Shown piece by piece: positions 28,686 to 37,561 of a stretch of 64,000 nt of DNA (positions within the stretch are counted from its first letter, which is position 1; every line of letters begins with the position of its first letter). The position numbers and the translations under genes are program-made. Source of the DNA: Dokdonella sp. (GTDB lineage Bacteria; Pseudomonadota; Gammaproteobacteria; Xanthomonadales; Rhodanobacteraceae); the NCBI GenBank assembly GCA_016712865.1, contig JADJQH010000001.1:124001-188000 (forward strand), in the 5' to 3' direction. The notes beneath the pieces are model-generated. The model made no database searches. It was not told where the DNA came from and worked only from the letters and a program-made list of their open reading frames with translations.

Positions 28686-29300
28686 TCAGGTTCTCCGGAT
28701 CATGCCGACGTAGATGCCTTCGATTGCGAAGTGTGTTGTCGTCGGATCCACATCAATGGGCTGGAATTCGGGATTGCTCGGCAGCAGACGCACCTTGCCG
28801 TTCTTCAGTTCCAGGGTTTTGAGAGTGACTTCATCGTCGATGCGCGCTACCACGATGCGGCCGTTGTCGGCGTGGTCGGTACGCCGGATGGCTGCCAGGT
28901 CGCCATCAAGGATGCCGGCGTCGCGCATGCTCGATCCGATCACGCGCAGGAAGTAGTCGGGTCGCGGGCGGAACAGGGCCGCATCGATTCCGAATTCGCC
29001 TTCGATGTTCTCGGTTGCCAGGATGGGACTGCCGGCGGCAACGCGACCGACGAGGGGAAGCAGCATCGTCGCCGCCGGCGTCCGTGAGGTTTGGACCAGA
29101 CGCAGGCCGCGATGCTGGCTGCGCTCGAGCACGCCCTTGCGCACCAGGGCGTCCACATAGTCCTGCGCGGAGCTGTGTCGGGCAAAGCCCAGGGCCTCGG
29201 CCATTTCGCGCAGGGTGGGAGCGCGGCCATGCTCGCGCATGCAATCGCGAATGTGATCGAACACGCGACGTTGGTTACGGGTCAGGCCTTGCTCGTCCAT
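28686..29300 (-). CDS. lexA: SOS repressor LexA
   Basis: 204 residues. The N-terminal winged helix shows LTRNQRRVFDHIRDCM, PTLREMAEALGF and SSAQDYVDALVRKG. The self-cleavage site is the Ala-Gly in GRVAAGSP; the catalytic serine is in VIGSSMRDAGILDGD and the lysine in VTLKTLEL. ATG 29300 fits the family N-terminus. No ribosome binding site precedes it; instead a palindrome abuts the start codon. The gene is followed by imuA one base later. It is a transcription repressor of DNA-damage genes that should regulate its own operon. Confidence 0.96.
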   Translation of the reverse strand: MDEQGLTRNQRRVFDHIRDCMREHGRAPTLREMAEALGFARHSSAQDYVDALVRKGVLERSQHRGLRLVQTSRTPAATMLLPLVGRVAAGSPILATENIEGEFGIDAALFRPRPDYFLRVIGSSMRDAGILDGDLAAIRRTDHADNGRIVVARIDDEVTLKTLELKNGKVRLLPSNPEFQPIDVDPTTTHFAIEGIYVGMIRRT

Positions 29301-29316
29301 ACGTACTAATGTACGT
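29301..29316. promoter_or_regulatory. Probable LexA operator abutting lexA
   Basis: ACGTAC-TAAT-GTACGT is a perfect palindromic pair of 6-bp arms with a 4-bp spacer, immediately 5' of the lexA ATG. It overlaps the predicted -10 element. Position and symmetry fit autorepression. The sequence is related to, but not identical with, AT-rich xanthomonad LexA boxes (TTAGN6TACTA). Confidence 0.6.
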
Positions 29317-29335
29317 ATATTCGATTGGCTGTCAA
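29308..29335 (-). promoter_or_regulatory. Predicted sigma-70 promoter of lexA-imuA
   Basis: On the minus strand, TTGACA (29335-29330) is followed after 16 bp by TACATT (29313-29308). The expected transcription start falls at or next to the lexA start codon, which would make the message leaderless. The operator palindrome covers the -10 element. Confidence 0.5.
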
Positions 29336-29355
29336 TAGCCCCCAAGGGGCGGGTT

Positions 29356-31728
29356 TCAACCCGCCTTCTTGCGCGCCAGCTTGAGCCAGGTGTCGACCAC
29401 GGTGTCCGGATTGAGCGATACCGATTCGATGCCCTCGTCCATCAGCCATTCGGCCAAATCGGGGTGATCGCTGGGACCCTGGCCGCAGATGCCGACGTAC
29501 TTGCCCTTGCGTCGGGCGGCCTTGATGGCCATCGAAAGCAGCTTCTTCACTGCCGGGTCGCGCTCGTCAAACAGTTTGGCGACGATGCTCGAGTCGCGAT
29601 CAAGGCCAAGCGTCAATTGGGTGAGGTCGTTGGAACCAATCGAGAAACCGTCAAAGATGTCGAGGAATTCGTCGGCCAGCAGTGCATTGGAGGGCACTTC
29701 GCACATCATGATGATCTTGAGGCCGTTTTCGCCTTGCTTGAGGCCATTTTCGGCCAGCACTTCGACGACCCGGCGGCCTTCGTCGAGGGTTCGTACGAAC
29801 GGAATCATCACCCAGGCATTGTCCAGGCCCATCTGCTCGCGGACCTTTTTCATGGCCCGGCATTCCAGTGCAAACGCATCGGTGAACGTCGGATCGACAT
29901 AGCGGCTGGCGCCACGGAAACCGATCATCGGATTCTCTTCGTGCGGTTCGTAGTTCGATCCACCGATCAGGTTGGCGTATTCGTTGGACTTGAAATCCGA
30001 CAGGCGCACGATGACCGGCTGCGGGGCGAAAGCGGCGGTGATCGTGGCAATACCCTCGGCAAGGCGGTCGACATAGAAGTCCACCGGGCTGGCATAACCG
30101 GCGATGCGCTCGTCGATCTTGCGTCGGGTCTCGGCATCCTGCTTGTCATAGTTGAGCAGCGCCTTAGGATGCACGCCGATGTGGCTGGCAATGATCATCT
30201 CCAGACGCGCCAGGCCAACACCGGCATTCGGCAGCATGGCGAAGTCAAACGCGCGTTCCGGATTGGCCACGTTCATCATGATCTTGAGCGGGGCTTTCGG
30301 CATCTGTCCGAGATCTGCAGTGACCCGCTCGAACGGCAGCTTGCCGGCGTAGATGAAGCCGGTATCACCCTCGGCGCAGGACACGGTCACCTCGCTGCCG
30401 TCATCAATGCAATCGAGTGCATTGCCGGTACCGACGATGGCGGGAACGCCAAGCTCGCGCGCAATGATGGCGGCATGGCAGGTGCGTCCGCCGCGGTTGG
30501 TGACAATGGCGGCGGCGCGCTTCATCACCGGTTCCCAATCCGGGTCGGTCATGTCGGCGACCAGCACGTCACCGGGCTGCACGCGCTCCATGTCCCTGAT
30601 CGAACGCACCACGCGCGCGATGCCGCTGCCGATCTTCTGTCCGACCGAGCGGCCTTCCGCCAGCACCGTGCCGCGTTGTTTCAGCTGGAAGCGTTCAATC
30701 TGCGTGGCACGCGCGCGCGACTTCACGGTTTCCGGGCGCGCCTGCACGATGTAGAGCTTGTCGGTGCCACCATCCAGCGCCCACTCGATGTCCATCGGGC
30801 GGCCATAGTGCTGCTCGATGGTCAGGGCCTGGCGCGAGAGCTCATGCACTTGCTCGTCACTGAGGCAGAAGCGGTTGCGATCCGCGGCCGGAGTTTCCTC
30901 GATGCGCACCCGTTCGCCGGGCTTGTCCGAGTACACCATGCGCTGCTGCTTTGAACCGAGCTGACGGCGCAGGATGGCAGGCTTGCCGGCCTTGAGGGTC
31001 GGCTTGTAGACGTAAAACTCGTCGGGATTGACCGCACCCTGCACAACCATCTCGCCGAGGCCATAGCTGCCGGTGACAAACACGGCATCGCGGAAACCCG
31101 ATTCGGTATCCAGGGTGAACAGCACGCCGGATGCGCCGATGTCCGAGCGCACCATCAGCTGCACGCCGGCCGATAGGAAAACGTCCTCGTGCTTGAAGCC
31201 GTGGTGGACCCGGTAGGCAATGGCGCGGTCGTTGTAGAGGGAGGCAAAGACTTCCTTGACCTTGTGGATCACGTCGTCCGCGCCACACACGTTGAGGAAG
31301 GTTTCCTGCTGACCGGCGAACGAGGCATCGGGCAAGTCTTCGGCCGTGGCGGAGGAGCGCACGGCCACGGCGATGTCGGCTGCGCCCGCCCGTTCGCATA
31401 GTCGTGCATAGGCTTCGCGCACTGCCTTGTCGAAGTCGGGGATCAATGGCGTTTCGATGACCCAGCGCCGGATCTCGCCGCCCGCAGCGGTGAGGGCGGA
31501 AACATCTTCGACGTCCAGACTGGCCAGGCGATCCTGGATCCTCTGCGCAAGTCCGCTCTGGGCGATGAACTGCTTGAAGGCATCCGCGGTGGTGGCAAAT
31601 CCACCCGGCACCGAAACCCCGAGTTTGGACAGATGGCCAATCATCTCGCCGAGCGAGGAGTTCTTGCCGCCGACCTTGCCAAGATCGGACAGGCGCAGTG
31701 CATCGAGCCAAAGAACCAGGTCGCTCAA
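29356..31728 (-). CDS. ppsA: Phosphoenolpyruvate synthase
   Basis: 790 residues. It converts pyruvate and ATP to PEP, AMP and phosphate for gluconeogenesis. The N-terminal ATP-binding domain has [14 protein letters not shown] and [26 protein letters not shown]. The mobile domain has the catalytic histidine in [24 protein letters not shown]. The C-terminal PEP/pyruvate barrel has [46 protein letters not shown] and [11 protein letters not shown]. It is divergent from ppsR, the regulator that phosphorylates and dephosphorylates it, across about 150 bp. Confidence 0.97.
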   Translation of the reverse strand: MSDLVLWLDALRLSDLGKVGGKNSSLGEMIGHLSKLGVSVPGGFATTADAFKQFIAQSGLAQRIQDRLASLDVEDVSALTAAGGEIRRWVIETPLIPDFDKAVREAYARLCERAGAADIAVAVRSSATAEDLPDASFAGQQETFLNVCGADDVIHKVKEVFASLYNDRAIAYRVHHGFKHEDVFLSAGVQLMVRSDIGASGVLFTLDTESGFRDAVFVTGSYGLGEMVVQGAVNPDEFYVYKPTLKAGKPAILRRQLGSKQQRMVYSDKPGERVRIEETPAADRNRFCLSDEQVHELSRQALTIEQHYGRPMDIEWALDGGTDKLYIVQARPETVKSRARATQIERFQLKQRGTVLAEGRSVGQKIGSGIARVVRSIRDMERVQPGDVLVADMTDPDWEPVMKRAAAIVTNRGGRTCHAAIIARELGVPAIVGTGNALDCIDDGSEVTVSCAEGDTGFIYAGKLPFERVTADLGQMPKAPLKIMMNVANPERAFDFAMLPNAGVGLARLEMIIASHIGVHPKALLNYDKQDAETRRKIDERIAGYASPVDFYVDRLAEGIATITAAFAPQPVIVRLSDFKSNEYANLIGGSNYEPHEENPMIGFRGASRYVDPTFTDAFALECRAMKKVREQMGLDNAWVMIPFVRTLDEGRRVVEVLAENGLKQGENGLKIIMMCEVPSNALLADEFLDIFDGFSIGSNDLTQLTLGLDRDSSIVAKLFDERDPAVKKLLSMAIKAARRKGKYVGICGQGPSDHPDLAEWLMDEGIESVSLNPDTVVDTWLKLARKKAG

Positions 31729-31880
31729 GGTGACATCTCCGGGGATTTTTCGCAGCGCACCATTCTACCGGCTATGCCGCTTGGGCGACATATTCGCGGG
31801 TATGAAATGTGGGGTCGGCGCCGGCTTGCGCTGCACCTGCCGATCGGGATTGCATAGACTGCACAACCCCGCAACAGGAC

Positions 31881-32702
31881 ATGCCGATGCGCCGCACGGT
31901 CTTTTACATCTCGGACGGAACCGGAATCACCGCTGAAACCATCGGCCACAGTGTTCTCACCCAGTTCGAAGGCATTGATTTCGAAACCTTTCGCCTGCCG
32001 TTCGTCGATTCCGAGGAAAAGGCGGCAGGCGCGGCGCAGCGCATCAGGACCCGCTATGCGGAGAGCGGCATCCGTCCCATCGTGGTCAACACCATCATGG
32101 ACCAGCGCCTGAGCGACATCGTGGCGGATGGCGGAGGACTGATGCTGGACGTGTTTGCCCCGTTCATTGCTCCGCTGGAGACGGAACTCGGCACGACACG
32201 TTCGCCGCGCGTGGGCAAGGCGCATGGCTTGACCAACTTCGACGAATACGAGGCGCGCATCAACGCCACCAACTACGCGCTCTCGCACGATGACGGCATT
32301 GATGTGCGCTACGACGATGCCGAAGTGATCCTGGTGGGTGTCTCGCGCGTGGGCAAGACGCCGACCTGCCTGTACATGGCGCTTCACTACGGAGTGAAAG
32401 CCGCCAACTATCCCTTGACCGAAGAGGATCTGGAAAAGCTCGAATTGCCGATCCGGTTGCGTCCGTTCAAATCCAAGCTGTATGCCTTGAGCATCGACGC
32501 ACAACGCCTGGCCCAGGTGCGCGAAGCCAGGCGTCCGGGCAGTCGCTACGCGCAGCTTGCCCAATGCAGGCGCGAACTGGATCAAGCGGAGAAGCTCTTT
32601 CGCCGGGAGGGCATTCCCATGCAAAGCACGACGCACACGTCCATCGAGGAAATCGCGAGCAAGATCCTGTCGCAACTCGGCATCGAGAAACACATGTTCT
32701 AG
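31881..32702 (+). CDS. ppsR: PEP synthase regulatory protein (kinase/pyrophosphorylase)
   Basis: 273 residues, DUF299 family. It begins [23 protein letters not shown] and has the P-loop [15 protein letters not shown], with [12 protein letters not shown] after it. Family members use ADP to phosphorylate, and phosphate to dephosphorylate, the PpsA regulatory threonine next to the catalytic histidine (RTCHA in the adjacent ppsA). ATG 31881 with AGGA upstream is chosen; a second ATG lies two codons later. It is divergent from ppsA, the expected substrate gene. Confidence 0.96.
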   Translation: MPMRRTVFYISDGTGITAETIGHSVLTQFEGIDFETFRLPFVDSEEKAAGAAQRIRTRYAESGIRPIVVNTIMDQRLSDIVADGGGLMLDVFAPFIAPLETELGTTRSPRVGKAHGLTNFDEYEARINATNYALSHDDGIDVRYDDAEVILVGVSRVGKTPTCLYMALHYGVKAANYPLTEEDLEKLELPIRLRPFKSKLYALSIDAQRLAQVREARRPGSRYAQLAQCRRELDQAEKLFRREGIPMQSTTHTSIEEIASKILSQLGIEKHMF

Positions 32703-32831
32703 GAAGTGCGGTCGCGGACGGGAAGGTGCGGGGCCGGATCGCGCGGCGTGCAGATCGGACCGCCATGGTAGCGCGGCGGCCGGTACCTGCAACAGTCTGG
32801 CGGGCCAATGGGCCGATGCTATGATCGATCC

Positions 32832-33326
32832 ATGTTGTTGCAGACCGCCACGCGCACGGAAACCCCGCCCAGCCGGTTCGCCTGGTTGATGGGGATGCAT
32901 GCGGAAAACCATCACCGTCTGGATCGCATGTTTGCCCCGCAGCGGCTGGTGCCGGGCGTCTATGTTTCGTCGGTGGGTGATCGCCTCGATCTGGTTCTGC
33001 AGGTGTTGGAACATCATCCCTATACGGTTGACCTGAGCCTGTCGTACCTGATGACGGATGAACAGACCGGCTTGCGTCAACCGGGGGCGCGCATTCGCAT
33101 GTATCGCGATGCACGAATGGCCGAAGTGCTTTCGCATTGCGAAGACGCCCCATTGCAGGACCTGGTGAGCCGTCTGCTGCCGCCACGCACGGTTTTCGAC
33201 AAGCGCTTGCGCAGCAGCTCATTCCTCAACCGCTGGCTTGAATACCTGGCCGAGCAGGGGCATTCCATCGGAACCCTGCAAAGGCTGCCGCATGTGCCAA
33301 GTCCTGCTGCGCCTGCGCTTGCTTGA
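32832..33326 (+). CDS. DUF1249 / YqiB-family protein
   Basis: 164 residues of unknown function, conserved in gammaproteobacteria. The central pattern is MGMHAENHHRLDRMF, then HHPYTVDLSLSYL, GARIRMYRDARMAEVLSHCED and KRLRSSSFLNRWLEYLAEQGHS, all typical of YqiB proteins. No signal or membrane segment is seen. ATG 32832 fits the family start. In enteric bacteria the gene neighbours nudF and cpdA; here it stands between ppsR and a secreted protein gene. Confidence 0.85.
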   Translation: MLLQTATRTETPPSRFAWLMGMHAENHHRLDRMFAPQRLVPGVYVSSVGDRLDLVLQVLEHHPYTVDLSLSYLMTDEQTGLRQPGARIRMYRDARMAEVLSHCEDAPLQDLVSRLLPPRTVFDKRLRSSSFLNRWLEYLAEQGHSIGTLQRLPHVPSPAAPALA

Positions 33327-33425
33327 ATCGGGCCGACACTCCGCGGTTTCGGACAAGCACATCACGGTTGAGCCACGCTCACGGTGCTCAAATGCTCCGG
33401 TTCTCGCGTATTGAGGATCGATCCG

Positions 33426-34823
33426 ATGCGATGCGCCCTCCTGAGCTTGCTGCTCATTGGTTCGCCGTCCTTGGCGACCACGTTTCATATCGACCCCGTC
33501 AACGGCAGCGCTGCCGGCGATGGCAGCGCAACGCAACCGTGGGCGTCCCTGCAGCAGGTTCTCGACGCGGGCCTGGTGCAGACCCGCGACTGGCCAGAGT
33601 ATCCCTATGAGGAGGGAATGACCCTGGTGACCGTGAACGCGGGAGCTCCCGTGCATGCGGGCGATACCCTGTTGCTGCACACGGGTTACTACGGCGACGT
33701 GGCGATCGAACATGCCTACAACGCCTCGCCGATCATCATTGCGGCCGCTGCCGGTGCACAACCGCGACTGCGCAGTCTGTTGATCCGCTCCGCGCAGAAC
33801 TGGATTGTGCAGGGGCTGGATGTCAGCCCTTCGTTTTCAGCACCCAACGAGCAGATCACCATGGTAGAAGTCACTGATCACGACTGGTTCGGCCCCGCCT
33901 GGGACATCGAGCTGGCCGATCTTGATGTCTTCTCGATTGCCGATGCGTCCGCCTGGGGGCCGGCCGAATGGGTCGATCTCGCCTCCAGTGGCGTGGACAT
34001 TGATGCTGCGCGCGTGACCTTGCGTGACAGCCGCATCCGCAATGTGCGTTTCGGCATCGCCCTCTCCGGTGATGATGGTCGCATCCAGCGCAATCTCATC
34101 GACGGCTTTTCCGCGGATGGCATCCGCGGACTCGGCAATCGCGGCCTGTTCGAGTACAACCGCGTGCAGAACAACCTGATTGGCGATGATTTTGACGAGA
34201 ACCACGACGACGGCTTCCAGAGCTGGACGGTGGGTGCCGGCGGGGTCGGCACAGGCGAAGTCAGTGGCGTCGTGTTGCGTGGCAACGTGTTCATCAATGC
34301 AACCGACCCGTCCAATCCGCTGCGCAGTTCAATGCAGGGAATCGGCTGCTTTGACGGATTCTTCGTGGACTGGACGGTCGAGAACAATGTCGTGGTCACC
34401 GATCATTGGCACGGCATGAGTTTCTACGGCATGCGCAATTCGCGCATCGTCAACAATTCGGTGATCGACCTGGACAACACTTCGCCCGGTCCGCCGTGGA
34501 TCATGGTGCACGATCACAAGAACGGTACGTCCAGCCAGAACGTGCTCGTGCGCAACAACCTGGCGACCGATTTCTCGCTCGACGGAATCGCCATCACGGC
34601 CGACCACAACATCGAGTTCTCCAATGCATCGGCCTTGTTCGTGGCGCCGCCGTTTGACCTGCACCTGCGCGCAGGCTCGGCCGCGATTGACTCGGCAAGC
34701 GCAAGCGGAGCACCGCCGCTGGACGCCGATCAGGTGCCACGGCCACAAGGCGCGGGCTTTGACATGGGCGCCTACGAGCTTCGTGGCGACGGCATCTTTG
34801 CCCATGGGTTCGAATCCAACTGA
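33426..34823 (+). CDS. Secreted right-handed beta-helix protein
   Basis: 465 residues. The signal peptide MRCALLSLLLIGSPSLA is followed by TTFHIDPVNGSAAGDGSATQPWASLQQ, a common start of parallel beta-helix (pectate-lyase-like) proteins. Repeated short strands with Asn ladders follow (RNVRFGIALSG, YNRVQNNLIGDDFDENHDDGFQSW, NSRIVNNSVIDLDN). The DxxHDDGFQ segment resembles calcium-binding polysaccharide lyases, but no catalytic set is certain. The protein ends GDGIFAHGFESN, a tail shared in form with the protein at 51740. Export is clear and the substrate is unknown. Confidence 0.75.
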   Translation: MRCALLSLLLIGSPSLATTFHIDPVNGSAAGDGSATQPWASLQQVLDAGLVQTRDWPEYPYEEGMTLVTVNAGAPVHAGDTLLLHTGYYGDVAIEHAYNASPIIIAAAAGAQPRLRSLLIRSAQNWIVQGLDVSPSFSAPNEQITMVEVTDHDWFGPAWDIELADLDVFSIADASAWGPAEWVDLASSGVDIDAARVTLRDSRIRNVRFGIALSGDDGRIQRNLIDGFSADGIRGLGNRGLFEYNRVQNNLIGDDFDENHDDGFQSWTVGAGGVGTGEVSGVVLRGNVFINATDPSNPLRSSMQGIGCFDGFFVDWTVENNVVVTDHWHGMSFYGMRNSRIVNNSVIDLDNTSPGPPWIMVHDHKNGTSSQNVLVRNNLATDFSLDGIAITADHNIEFSNASALFVAPPFDLHLRAGSAAIDSASASGAPPLDADQVPRPQGAGFDMGAYELRGDGIFAHGFESN

Positions 34824-34923
34824 GCCGCAGCCCGATGACCCAGCAGGGGATTCGTCGGGCAGGGGACCGGATCGCATCTGCGCAAACAAAAAAACCCGCC
34901 AAGGCGGGTTTCGTTGTGAAAGA
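34823..34923. other. Gap between the beta-helix gene and the tRNA operon
   Basis: Only the intrinsic terminator at 34888-34914 is recognisable here. The larger 34824-35456 gap is otherwise filled by three tRNA genes and their promoter. Confidence 0.6.
34888..34914 (-). terminator. Intrinsic terminator of the tRNA operon
   Basis: On the minus strand AACCCGCC-TT-GGCGGGTT is followed by a run of T residues. It lies just after tRNA-Asp. It may also work for the plus-strand beta-helix gene, although the T tract there is interrupted. Confidence 0.8.
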
Positions 34924-35000
34924 TGGCGGAGCGGACGGGACTCGAACCCGCGACCTCCGGCGTGACAGGCCAGCATTCTAACCAGCTGAACTACCGCTCC
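34924..35000 (-). tRNA. tRNA-Asp(GTC)
   Basis: Seventy-seven bases with an encoded CCA end. The acceptor is GGAGCGG pairing with CCGCTCC, the anticodon loop is CTGTCAC (anticodon GTC), and the T loop is GGTTCGAGTCC. It is the third gene of an Ala-Glu-Asp operon. Confidence 0.95.
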
Positions 35001-35077
35001 ACACTTGTCAATCCGCGCATCCTGCGCAAACCGCTATTCTCACCGATCCCACCCGAATTCGCGAGCTGGATCGTCAC

Positions 35078-35153
35078 TGGCGTCCCCAAGGGGATTCGAA
35101 CCCCTGTTACTGCCGTGAAAGGGCGGTGTCCTGGGCCTCTAGACGATGGGGAC
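35078..35153 (-). tRNA. tRNA-Glu(TTC)
   Basis: Seventy-six bases including CCA. It begins GTCCCCATCGTCTAGAGG, the anticodon loop is CTTTCAC (anticodon TTC), and the T arm is AGGGGTTCGAATCCCCT. It is nearly identical in form to enterobacterial tRNA-Glu. Confidence 0.95.
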
Positions 35154-35176
35154 GCTTAGAGAAACCGGAAGAACCC

Positions 35177-35252
<76 letters not shown>

Positions 35253-35264
35253 GGGAGGCGCGGG

Positions 35265-35293
35265 AGAATAAAGAGTGTCGGGCATATCGTCAA
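35265..35293 (-). promoter_or_regulatory. Promoter of the tRNA Ala-Glu-Asp operon
   Basis: On the minus strand TTGACG, a 17-bp spacer and TATTCT are followed by a GC-rich discriminator (CCCGCGCC) before the tRNA-Ala 5' end. That layout is typical of stable-RNA promoters under stringent control. Confidence 0.7.
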
Positions 35294-35456
35294 CACTTAT
35301 CCTAAGATTTGCCGCAAAAATCGATGCGGAATCCGTCCTTGCCGATCGAATTGTTCGAACACCGCAGATGTTCAGGGCATCTCCGGGGCCTTGTGCAAAC
35401 AGGCAATGCGATGGCATGGAGTTATCATCACGTCTGATTCGAATCCGGAGCATGCC

Positions 35457-35915
35457 ATGAACACGAGTAACCCGAAGCTCGCCATCGCATTGGTCGCGAT
35501 GCTTGCGCTGGCGCCCCTGACAACCCGTGCAGATACGCCTCAAGCTGCGGCCTTGCCGCGGACCGCTGCACCCGCAGGCGTCGAGCTCTATTTCATTTCC
35601 CCCGAGGACGGCGCCACCGTCGGCCAGGAATTCGTGGTTCGTTTCGGCTTGCGCGGAATGGGCGTTGCCCCGGCAGGCTCGGCCATCGCAAAGACCGGGC
35701 ATCATCATCTGCTCATCGATGTTGCGCAGATGCCGGCGCTGAACCTTCCCATCCCGGCGGATGCAAACCACGTGCATTTCGGCGGGGGACAGACCGAAAC
35801 CACGGTGAAGCTCAGCCCAGGCAAGCACACCTTGCAATTGAATCTGGCCGACGCCTTGCACATGCAGTTTGATCCGCCCGTGCTTTCACCGAAGATCACC
35901 ATCACGGTGAAGTAA
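35457..35915 (+). CDS. DUF4399 periplasmic protein
   Basis: 152 residues. The signal peptide [21 protein letters not shown] is cleaved near TRA. The mature part matches DUF4399: VELYFISPEDGATVGQEFVVRFGLRGMGVAPAG, the histidine cluster KTGHHHLLID, then HVHFGGGQTETTVKLSPGKHTLQL. It is a single immunoglobulin-like domain of unknown function; the histidines could bind metal. It converges on the next gene with 5 bp between stops. Confidence 0.82.
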   Translation: MNTSNPKLAIALVAMLALAPLTTRADTPQAAALPRTAAPAGVELYFISPEDGATVGQEFVVRFGLRGMGVAPAGSAIAKTGHHHLLIDVAQMPALNLPIPADANHVHFGGGQTETTVKLSPGKHTLQLNLADALHMQFDPPVLSPKITITVK

Positions 35916-35920
35916 CGGAT

Positions 35921-37561
35921 TCAGGAGCCCTTGGCGCGTGATCGGTCGATTTGTCGGCGCACGCGATGAACGCCCAACAGGGCCAGGATGGCGGCAAGTG
36001 CCAGTGCGCCCCAGCTCCTGAGGCCGGGAAGCGCAACGGGCTCAGTCCCTTGGCCCTGGGCTTCATAGGCACCGATGTCGGTGCCCGGCCCTGCATCACG
36101 CACATAGCCTACGCCGCGCTGGTCTGTCGCCAGGGCATTCGGGTTGCTGCCACGTTCAAGCGCTGGGCTGGCGGGCGAAAGGGCATGCGTGCGGGTTGCG
36201 CCGCCATTGGCTGCCAGCGGCAGCAGCAACGGATCGTCATGAAGCGTATCTGCCGGCAATTGCAGGTTCTTTCCGCTTTGCACTACCAGATTGTTTGAAC
36301 CAAACATCGAAAGCGGCAGGGCGCTGTCGAGATCGGCATTGCCGAACCCGGCGCTGTTGCCTGCCACGATGCTGCTGATGAGCGTGGATGGACGCGCATT
36401 GGCCACGAACGAGATGCCGCCACCCACACTGCCCGCCTGATTGTTGGCGATGGTGCAATTCTCGATGCGCAGCGCAGTGTCCTGACGCACGCGTATGCCG
36501 CCGCCATCATCGGTCTGCGCGGTATTGCCGGAGATCGTGGAGTTGCGCAGGGTCAAGTCGCCTTCCTGGGCCAGGCCACCGGCAAAGCGGATCGCGAAGT
36601 TGTCGCTGATCGTGGAGCGTTCAATCAAGCCGCCGTTGCGGGCAACAAACAATCCTCCGGCAATTTCCCAGTGGGTCAGCGGGGCATTGTCGGTACCGAT
36701 TGCACTGTTGCCGGAAATAGTGCTGTTGAGGATGTTGACGCCATAGGCAAACGCACCGCCGCCGTAGGCAGCGGTGCCGTTTTGCGGGTGATCTCCAAAT
36801 GCGGTACTGCCGGAAATGGTGCTGTCGACCATGGTCAGGAAGCCGGACAGCACGCCTCCGCCGTAGGCGCCAACACCTACCGCAAGGCAATCGCGAACCA
36901 CGGCACGGCGCAACACCAGCGATGCACCGGTTGCGATGCAGCCACCGAAGCCGATGTCGTTGTCGACGGCGTGGGACTCGCCGTTGGCCAGGGTCAGGTC
37001 CTCGATGGTGAGGGTGCCTGAACCCGGATGCAGGATGACGCGGTCGCCGCGCTGTGCGTCCAGGGTCAGATGACTCGCACCGGGTCCACGCAGGGTGAGG
37101 TCGGAAAGCTCCAGTTTGAGAGCGCCCTGGCTGAGGCTGATCTGGCTGCATGTCAGTTGGCTGAGATCAATCACGTCGCCGCTTTCGGCCTGGTCGATCA
37201 CGCTGCGCAGACTGCCCGCCGAGTCGTCGTCCGCGCAGTTCTCGACCAGCCATTGGCGAGGCGCGCGATCCGGCTGCGGCGTCGGCGACAGGCGCATCGC
37301 CTCAAGTCGGGCGCGCAGCGGTGGCGTTGACTGATCACGCGCATACGGCAGCGGCCATTGCAAGGGAATGTCGGGCGGCAGCCCATCGGCAAGACCAACG
37401 CTTGCGGAACTGCCCAGGGCAAGCGACAGGCAAATACACAACACGCGTCGCTGCAGGCCGTGGCCGGATCCGGTTGTCGAATGGATTGACGGGGCAACTG
37501 GCGATCCTGGATTCCGGCGATCCAGAACATCCGCAACGGACTTGGAAACGCGCATGGTCAT
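35921..37561 (-). CDS. Secreted beta-helix repeat protein with IPTL-CTERM-like anchor
   Basis: 546 residues. A long N-region (about 40 residues) precedes the hydrophobic signal segment CICLSLALGSSASVGLA. The body has beta-helix repeats with the recurring phrase STISGN/STISDN (VDSTISGSTA, LNSTISGNSA, ERSTISDNFA, RNSTISGNTA), as in polymorphic outer-membrane or CSLREA-type proteins. The C-terminus has LPGLRSWGALALAAILALLGVHRVRR, a Pro-Leu-xx-Trp-Gly motif, hydrophobic helix and basic tail, as in IPTL-CTERM sorting signals. Its ATG overlaps the cpdB stop (ATGA), so the two are translated together. Confidence 0.78.
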   Translation of the reverse strand: MTMRVSKSVADVLDRRNPGSPVAPSIHSTTGSGHGLQRRVLCICLSLALGSSASVGLADGLPPDIPLQWPLPYARDQSTPPLRARLEAMRLSPTPQPDRAPRQWLVENCADDDSAGSLRSVIDQAESGDVIDLSQLTCSQISLSQGALKLELSDLTLRGPGASHLTLDAQRGDRVILHPGSGTLTIEDLTLANGESHAVDNDIGFGGCIATGASLVLRRAVVRDCLAVGVGAYGGGVLSGFLTMVDSTISGSTAFGDHPQNGTAAYGGGAFAYGVNILNSTISGNSAIGTDNAPLTHWEIAGGLFVARNGGLIERSTISDNFAIRFAGGLAQEGDLTLRNSTISGNTAQTDDGGGIRVRQDTALRIENCTIANNQAGSVGGGISFVANARPSTLISSIVAGNSAGFGNADLDSALPLSMFGSNNLVVQSGKNLQLPADTLHDDPLLLPLAANGGATRTHALSPASPALERGSNPNALATDQRGVGYVRDAGPGTDIGAYEAQGQGTEPVALPGLRSWGALALAAILALLGVHRVRRQIDRSRAKGS

